Source: Kiritimatiellaeota bacterium B1221
Lineage (GTDB): Bacteria; Verrucomicrobiota; Kiritimatiellia; SS1-B-03-39; UBA6053
NCBI GenBank assembly: GCA_029269125.1
Contig: JARHXX010000003.1
Coordinates: forward strand, 124,001-188,000
Reading direction: 5' to 3'
DNA length: 64,000 nucleotides
In this document: positions 59,455-64,000 of the stretch, piece by piece
Layout: every line of letters starts with the position of its first letter
Position numbering within the stretch: the first letter of the stretch is position 1
Notes under the pieces: model-generated
The model's database searches: none
Told to the model about the DNA's origin: nothing
Seen by the model: the letters and a program-made list of their open reading frames with translations, nothing else
Position numbers and translations under genes: made by a program

Positions 59455-60537
59455 TCAGGCAGTGAGCGATTGAAACCATTCCCGGGTTTTTTCGATACTT
59501 TGGTTTACATGAAAATGCTCATCGATACGCACCCGGCCCGCTTTACCCATGGATTCGGCCAATTCCTGATTTGTGAAAAGCCGCATAATGCGGTCCGCGA
59601 TGGCGGCTGGATCATGAGGCGGCACCACAAAACCGCTTTCGCCGTCGATCATTAATTCGGCGCTGCCACCGGTATCGGTGGTGATAGCCGGCACTTCATA
59701 CACCATGGATTCAATCACCGTTTTGGGCAGCCCTTCCCGTTTCACGGCCGGCAAAACTGTGCAATCACAGGCTGCGGTCAAGGCGGGCGCATCATTTCTG
59801 AATCCCAAACGATGAATTTTATCCGCCGCCGGACTCGCATTGATTTGTTCCAACAGTTCGGGCGCATCCATGCCCTTGCCGATTAGCAACAAATGAATCT
59901 CGGCATCCGCGGGTAACAGGCCCATCGCCTCCACCAACACGGGCACACCCTTGCGCGGGCGGTTGTTGGCCGTGCAGCCCACCACAAACGCATGGGCCGG
60001 TAAATTGAGAAACGACAAATCCGCGGGACTGTCCTGATACCATTCCAAATCATGACCTTTATAAACCGTCACTGCTTTTTGTGGTTTCATCAAATGTTTG
60101 CGCAGATCATCGCGCACCGCATTGGAAACGCAGCTGACACCATCCAATCGGGGATGGAGAATGGTCAGATAACAACTGGGATCGTACCAATAGATGTTTC
60201 CGGTTTGCCCCCGGTACGCCACCAGTTTCACCGGCAGTCCCCGGGCGGCAAAAGCGGTATTGCAAATGGCTTTGTTGTTAAACAAATACGCCACATCCAC
60301 CGGATGTTCCTTCAGCCAGTTCCGCATGAACTTTACATCAGTGAACCCCAAACGTTTGGCGGGTTCGTAATCGATCATTTCAATTCCTGCTTCCACCCAG
60401 CGGTCCCAATACACATTTTTTCGACCCGTCATTATTGTCACCGGGTGCCCTCCCCGATGAAGGCCCAAAAAGATTTCAGCTTCCGGTCGAATGCTGTTCA
60501 ACGGCTCCCCGGATGAAGTCATGATTAAAATTTTCAT
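59455..60537 (-). CDS. GT4-family glycosyltransferase, lipid A/LPS-linked
   Basis: This 360-residue GT-B enzyme has an N-terminal half (KILIMTSSGEPLNSIRPEAE, GGHPVTIMTG) and a GT4 donor domain with FVVGCTANNRPRKGVPVLVE, IHLLLIGKGMDAPEL and KREGLPKTVIESMVYEVPAI. It overlaps the lpxB stop by 4 bp. Being the third gene of an lpxI-lpxB operon, it may add a sugar to lipid A or the inner core, but the substrate is not shown by sequence. Confidence 0.86.
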   Translation of the reverse strand: MKILIMTSSGEPLNSIRPEAEIFLGLHRGGHPVTIMTGRKNVYWDRWVEAGIEMIDYEPAKRLGFTDVKFMRNWLKEHPVDVAYLFNNKAICNTAFAARGLPVKLVAYRGQTGNIYWYDPSCYLTILHPRLDGVSCVSNAVRDDLRKHLMKPQKAVTVYKGHDLEWYQDSPADLSFLNLPAHAFVVGCTANNRPRKGVPVLVEAMGLLPADAEIHLLLIGKGMDAPELLEQINASPAADKIHRLGFRNDAPALTAACDCTVLPAVKREGLPKTVIESMVYEVPAITTDTGGSAELMIDGESGFVVPPHDPAAIADRIMRLFTNQELAESMGKAGRVRIDEHFHVNQSIEKTREWFQSLTA

Positions 60538-61667
60538 GCATCCCCCTTTAATTGATCCAGAAGAATTTTTGCAACAGCATCTCCACCTTTATCCGGCACC
60601 AAACGATCCCGAACTTCCTCTAAGCCCCTCAACATTTTCTGACGAGCCTCCGTGTCTGAAAGCAATGGAAATAAAGCCTCACTCATGGCAACGGGATCGG
60701 CATCATGTTGAATAAACTCAGGGCAAATCTCCCGTTCCGCAACTAAATTCACCATGCCAATATGCGGGACCTGCACCACCCGTTTCCCAATCTCATAGGT
60801 CAAAAAAGAGGTCTTATAAAGGATTAACATGGGGGTTCCCAGCAAAGCGGTTTCCAAGGTGGCGGTCCCGGAAGTTACCAGAGCTGCATCCGCCCCCTTC
60901 ACCAGTTCCCGCATTTTTCCGGATACAATTTCTATCGGGGGCAGATGATTTTGACCCTGACAAATTTCACGTAATCGTTTTTCACAATTCTCATTAGCTG
61001 CCGGCACCCGAATTTGCACATCGGGAATTAATTTTTGAATCAACCCCGCGGTTTCCAACATGGGTAAAAAGATCCGGTCAATTTCCTGCAGGCGACTCCC
61101 CGGCACCAATGCCAGTTTAGTGCCGGTTTTCCATCCCGCATCGGCCACCACATGTCGGGTCTCCTCCACCATGGGATGCCCCCCGTAAAATACGGGCAAA
61201 TCCACGCCCTCAAACACTTTGGGTTCAAAAGGAAAAATGCAAATCAGAGCATCCAGCACGTCGGCCATTTTAGGAATGCGGTTTTTCTTCCAGGCCCAAA
61301 CTTGCGGGCAAATATATTGTATCACCGGAATACCACTGCCTTTTAAAGCCGCGGCCAACCGCAAATTGAATCCGGGGTAATCCACCAATAAAACCAAATC
61401 CGGCTTGCTCACTTTGATATCGGCCAATAACCCGTCAAAAATTTTTTTAAAGTATCCGTAGCGCTTCAATACTTCCCAGATCCCCATTACCGATAAATCA
61501 CGGATATGCTCTTTGATTTCCATCCCTTCGGCCGCCAAATGGTCGCCACCAAACCCCCAGGCTTTCAAATCAGGAATCTGTTTCTTTAAAGATTTTACGA
61601 TGCGCGCTGCATGGGCATCGCCGGAAAGTTCTCCGGCCACTATCAGAATTTCCGGTGCTGATTTCAT
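60534..61667 (-). CDS. lpxB: lipid-A-disaccharide synthase
   Basis: The ATG at 61667 overlaps the lpxI stop (ATGA) and gives 377 residues, close to the usual 380. LpxB (GT19) joins UDP-diacylglucosamine and lipid X to form the lipid A disaccharide. Motifs are ILIVAGELSGDAHAARIVKS, AWGFGGDHLAAEGM, DLSVMGIWEVLKRY, YICPQVWAWKKNRI, ALVPGSRLQEIDRIFLPMLE and LVTSGTATLETALLGTPMLI. Longer in-frame starts upstream would overlap lpxI heavily and are rejected. Confidence 0.96.
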   Translation of the reverse strand: MKSAPEILIVAGELSGDAHAARIVKSLKKQIPDLKAWGFGGDHLAAEGMEIKEHIRDLSVMGIWEVLKRYGYFKKIFDGLLADIKVSKPDLVLLVDYPGFNLRLAAALKGSGIPVIQYICPQVWAWKKNRIPKMADVLDALICIFPFEPKVFEGVDLPVFYGGHPMVEETRHVVADAGWKTGTKLALVPGSRLQEIDRIFLPMLETAGLIQKLIPDVQIRVPAANENCEKRLREICQGQNHLPPIEIVSGKMRELVKGADAALVTSGTATLETALLGTPMLILYKTSFLTYEIGKRVVQVPHIGMVNLVAEREICPEFIQHDADPVAMSEALFPLLSDTEARQKMLRGLEEVRDRLVPDKGGDAVAKILLDQLKGDA

Positions 61668-62479
61668 TCGCCCGGCTCCAATACCACCATGCATATTCCC
61701 GCCGCATCCGCCGCTGCCGCGACTTTCTCTTTTTCCAACAAAATCACTTTTCCGGCTTCCATGGCCAGACAGCCACACTTGGCTTTTTTAAGGTTTTTCA
61801 AGGTTGTGAGACCCACGACCGGAATATCCCAGCGCATGTCGTGACGCTGTTGGGCGGCCTTTACGATGACACAACCCTCCCCCCCCACTTTTCCTGCCCG
61901 CAGAATCATCTGATCCGTGCCTTCAAAGCCTTCCACCGCGATGACGGTGCCTTCTTTAATGGCCACTGATTGACCCGCCTGCAACTTGGCACAGGCCTTG
62001 GCAAGTTCGAGGCCTTGGGCAATATCTGATATTTGTTGGTCATTGGGTTGCAGCGATGTCAGCACTCCCGCTTCCACCAGGTTTGCCTGCATAAACTGAT
62101 GTGCAGGCAACAATTCCACGTTTAATTTTTTCATCTCGTCCCCCACCGCACCGAATATGGTATCCGCATTTTTACGGGGCAACGATTTCAGGAGTTCCCG
62201 CATCGCCTTATCCAATCGGGCGTTAAATAAATTGGACGGAGTAATTTGACCTGCCATGACCGCCTGGGAAATCTCAAAATCGCGCAGGGCCTGACGAAAA
62301 CTTTCCAACTCACCCACATACATCCAGCGTACTTCATCCACCACGGATTCAATTTCTTTACGGGTTTCCCCCTTAAAAGCAATGGCCACGATTTTGGTTA
62401 GCCCCTGTTGGCGTGCGGACTGGGCAAGTTCTATCGGATAGGCGCCTTTGCCTGCTATAAGTACGAGTTCGGAATTCAT
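61664..62479 (-). CDS. lpxI: UDP-2,3-diacylglucosamine pyrophosphatase LpxI
   Basis: LpxI (271 residues, DUF1009) hydrolyses UDP-2,3-diacylglucosamine to lipid X, replacing LpxH in many bacteria. Signatures are LVLIAGKGAYPIELAQSARQ at the N-terminus, MAGQITPSNLF, GTVIAVEGFEGTDQMILRAG, and DMRWDIPVVGLTT with the catalytic-type Asp region at 214-220. A GGGAG ribosome binding site precedes the ATG. It is directly upstream of lpxB, the next step but one of the pathway input, with a 4 bp overlap. Confidence 0.95.
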   Translation of the reverse strand: MNSELVLIAGKGAYPIELAQSARQQGLTKIVAIAFKGETRKEIESVVDEVRWMYVGELESFRQALRDFEISQAVMAGQITPSNLFNARLDKAMRELLKSLPRKNADTIFGAVGDEMKKLNVELLPAHQFMQANLVEAGVLTSLQPNDQQISDIAQGLELAKACAKLQAGQSVAIKEGTVIAVEGFEGTDQMILRAGKVGGEGCVIVKAAQQRHDMRWDIPVVGLTTLKNLKKAKCGCLAMEAGKVILLEKEKVAAAADAAGICMVVLEPGE

Positions 62480-62803
62480 ACTCTCCCTATAATCGATAAG
62501 GACAATGACATCGACATCCGAATCAATCCAATTTTCTCCTCAAATAAAAATATGGATTTTGCAGAAAGCGTATTGAATTTGCTGAAATCGTTTTCCGCAA
62601 AATGGAACCCTCCTCCGGGAGGAGGATCGATTCAGATTCTAACGACGTAAGCTCAACCGGTTTCATGCCCCTTGGCCTCGCTAAAAGTGGTATTCCCAAA
62701 GTGTAGACCCTTGGGAATACAAAAATGCTATGACTTATAATTACCCTCTATGATGCATGATATTATTATTGCTTTTGCGTATGTATAATAAAAAGATTAC
62801 CTC
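62480..62803. other. spacer between lpxI and the PEP-CTERM gene
   Basis: No gene is supported in these 324 bp, which separate two divergent genes. It holds a small palindrome CCTCCTCC-G-GGAGGAGG (62609-62625), a perfect 10 bp inverted repeat at 62690-62720, and a -10-like TATAAT at 62736-62741 on the plus strand. No good -35 lies at the standard distance. Confidence 0.55.
62690..62720. promoter_or_regulatory. 10 bp perfect inverted repeat upstream of the PEP-CTERM gene
   Basis: GTATTCCCAA (62690-62699) and TTGGGAATAC (62711-62720) are exact reverse complements around an 11 nt spacer. The site ends 15 bp before a TATAAT sequence (62736-62741) and 83 bp before the PEP-CTERM start codon. This position, across the expected -35 region, suits an operator for a dimeric regulator. 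The regulator is unknown. Confidence 0.55.
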
Positions 62804-63421
62804 ATGCACACGTTCAAATATACCTTTGTCTTTTTCGTCAGTCTTTGTTTTGTCACCCTGTTGGGCGCGGCCAAAATTGAGTTTATGTTTTCTCCCACCC
62901 TTACAGGGGGAACCGATCCCAATGGACTTGAGAATGCCACCTGGTTATTCGAATTTGAAGTGACCCAGCCTACATATCAACTGTCCGGTACGTTTGACGA
63001 CATCTCATTCTCCTCGGAATCTGCACAGCTCACCATCACCGGAGCGACCAATGCAGGCGTAAATGGGGTGCATGCCATCAGTTCAGCAGATGTAAGCGGA
63101 GATTTCGTTTTCATTCCCGAATATTTCGGTTCCACCCTTGTTGCTTTGGAAGGTCCGGACAACTCCTCTTCCAGCTTTTCTTTTGCGGGAATTAATGTCA
63201 GCAACTTTAATCTTGCGGCCGTGAGTTTCGGTTCCCCAATGGTTGGCGATTCCGTGGATGTCACACCTTACAATACCATTACTTTCAGTTCTTCGACTTT
63301 TAACACCGACAACGGGAACTTCAGTTTTACCCCGGTAGGAATCCCGGAGCCATCACAAATATTTCTTTTAGTACTCGGTGGGTTTCTTTGCATAAAGCTG
63401 CGGCACAAAGTCCGCAGCTAA
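62804..63421 (+). CDS. secreted PEP-CTERM sorting-domain protein
   Basis: This 205-residue protein has an N-terminal signal peptide (YTFVFFVSLCFVTLLGAAKI) and a Ser/Thr/Asn-rich beta-strand body. The C-terminal tripartite sorting signal is GIPEPSQ, a hydrophobic helix (IFLLVLGGFLCI) and a basic tail (KLRHKVRS). Such proteins are processed by an exosortase at the inner membrane and exported, usually in EPS-producing biofilm bacteria. No exosortase gene is in the window. No clear Shine-Dalgarno sequence precedes the ATG. Confidence 0.88.
   Translation: MHTFKYTFVFFVSLCFVTLLGAAKIEFMFSPTLTGGTDPNGLENATWLFEFEVTQPTYQLSGTFDDISFSSESAQLTITGATNAGVNGVHAISSADVSGDFVFIPEYFGSTLVALEGPDNSSSSFSFAGINVSNFNLAAVSFGSPMVGDSVDVTPYNTITFSSSTFNTDNGNFSFTPVGIPEPSQIFLLVLGGFLCIKLRHKVRS
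63397..63418 (-). terminator. hairpin between convergent genes
   Basis: GCTGCGG (63397-63403) and CCGCAGC (63412-63418) pair perfectly around an 8 nt loop. Read on the minus strand the stem is followed by TTTATG, so it could terminate the leftward gene at 63436. It overlaps the last codons of the PEP-CTERM gene. Confidence 0.55.
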
Positions 63422-63435
63422 TTCAAGCGGATAAC

Positions 63436-64000
63436 TTAAAAGAAAAATCCAGCCATCGCGCCTGCACTGAAGGCATCCAGATTCAGAGTGAATTCTGAAG
63501 GACCCACTTCGCCCTTGAGGTCTTCGGCAACGTCCCAACGCGCGAATCCCTGAAGGAAATAACGTGCAGGCTCCTGGTCCGGACCAAATGTCAGCCCCCC
63601 TGCCACCTGACCGAATCCGCCCCAGACAATATCCGTTTTATGGGCTTCATCTCTCCAGGTAGTGACCGCTTGTTTTTCCCCACCGTTTTTACTCTGGTAT
63701 AGCGTTTCTTCATGCGTCGCCTTCCAGTCTACGAGGTGCATGGCCGCTCCGGCAGAGAGGGAGAGAAAAGCCCCTTCCGTCACATGGATCATGATTTCGG
63801 GTCCAAAAGAAAATGTAAATACATCGGCATCCACATTTTCATCAATCTCATTGAACCATGAGATGTTAGTGCTGGATACAGTAGAGCTTTCCGGTGCCAG
63901 GGAGCGTGTCGGTTCATCCATGATCCTGGGATAGAAGCCCGGAGGAGGATTTTCGCTGGATTGACTGTAGGGCGCCAAGGGTAAAATGACTCCGGAAGGT
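63436..64000 (-). CDS. probable outer-membrane beta-barrel protein (partial, cut by right edge)
   Basis: The frame is open from the stop at 63436 to the right edge without a convincing start, so the N-terminus lies outside the window; at least 187 residues are present. The visible part shows alternating hydrophobic strands (FTFSFGPEIMIHVTEGAFLS, GAAMHLVDWKA, IVWGGFGQVAGGLTFG, ARYFLQGFARWDV) and ends with the C-terminal aromatic residue typical of outer-membrane barrels (AGAMAGFFF). No specific family is recognised. It converges on the PEP-CTERM gene. Confidence 0.7.
   Translation of the reverse strand, partial: PSGVILPLAPYSQSSENPPPGFYPRIMDEPTRSLAPESSTVSSTNISWFNEIDENVDADVFTFSFGPEIMIHVTEGAFLSLSAGAAMHLVDWKATHEETLYQSKNGGEKQAVTTWRDEAHKTDIVWGGFGQVAGGLTFGPDQEPARYFLQGFARWDVAEDLKGEVGPSEFTLNLDAFSAGAMAGFFF

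Overview
This 64 kb window comes from a Gram-negative bacterium. The evidence is a lipid A pair (lpxI, lpxB), a Wza-like outer-membrane polysaccharide exporter, and a probable outer-membrane beta-barrel. A PEP-CTERM sorting signal, a MoxR/DUF58/VWA/DUF4175 operon, paired sugar-phosphate isomerase and Gfo/Idh/MocA genes, and moderate GC suggest the PVC superphylum (Verrucomicrobiota, Kiritimatiellota or Lentisphaerota). That placement is inference; no rRNA or tRNA is visible to confirm it.

Region 1 (1-9.2 kb, minus strand) is a defence island read right to left: hsdM, a four-helix-bundle protein, hsdS, a SIR2-HerA pair and a broken Fic gene, then a nuclease-like gene (NucS/DUF4268 type) cut by the window edge. 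No hsdR lies in the window. hsdM and hsdS carry palindromic repeats inserted in frame. Region 2 (9.2-11.5 kb) is repeat-rich, with a small VWA protein and a VOC-family protein.

Region 3 (11.5-30.8 kb) is an exopolysaccharide locus in three blocks. A plus-strand operon holds glycosyltransferases, an acetyltransferase, a Wza-like exporter and a Wzc-like co-polymerase. A minus-strand operon holds glycosyltransferases, an initiating phosphoglycosyltransferase, a STAS protein, a degenerate nucleotidyltransferase/phosphoglycosyltransferase fusion and a membrane-anchored receiver protein. A second plus-strand operon holds a Wzy-like polymerase/ligase, a Wzx-like flippase, a WaaP-like kinase and a WecG/TagA glycosyltransferase fused to two STAS domains. 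Regulatory STAS and receiver modules inside the biosynthetic operons are the most unusual theme here.

Region 4 (30.8-46.7 kb) has an AraC regulator divergent from a four-gene sugar cassette (isomerase, two Gfo/Idh oxidoreductases, isomerase). A four-gene PAS/histidine kinase/receiver signalling operon follows. Next comes an amino-sugar cluster (ROK-like kinase, PIG-L deacetylase, nagB) divergent from a second AraC regulator.

Region 5 (47-59.3 kb, minus strand) is an FHA-MoxR, DUF58, VWA, VWA-like and DUF4175 operon. Its last gene encodes a roughly 1470-residue protein with a huge Ala/Gln-rich coiled coil. Region 6 (59.4-62.5 kb) is lpxI-lpxB-glycosyltransferase with overlapping starts and stops. 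The right end holds a PEP-CTERM protein and a convergent, truncated beta-barrel-like gene.
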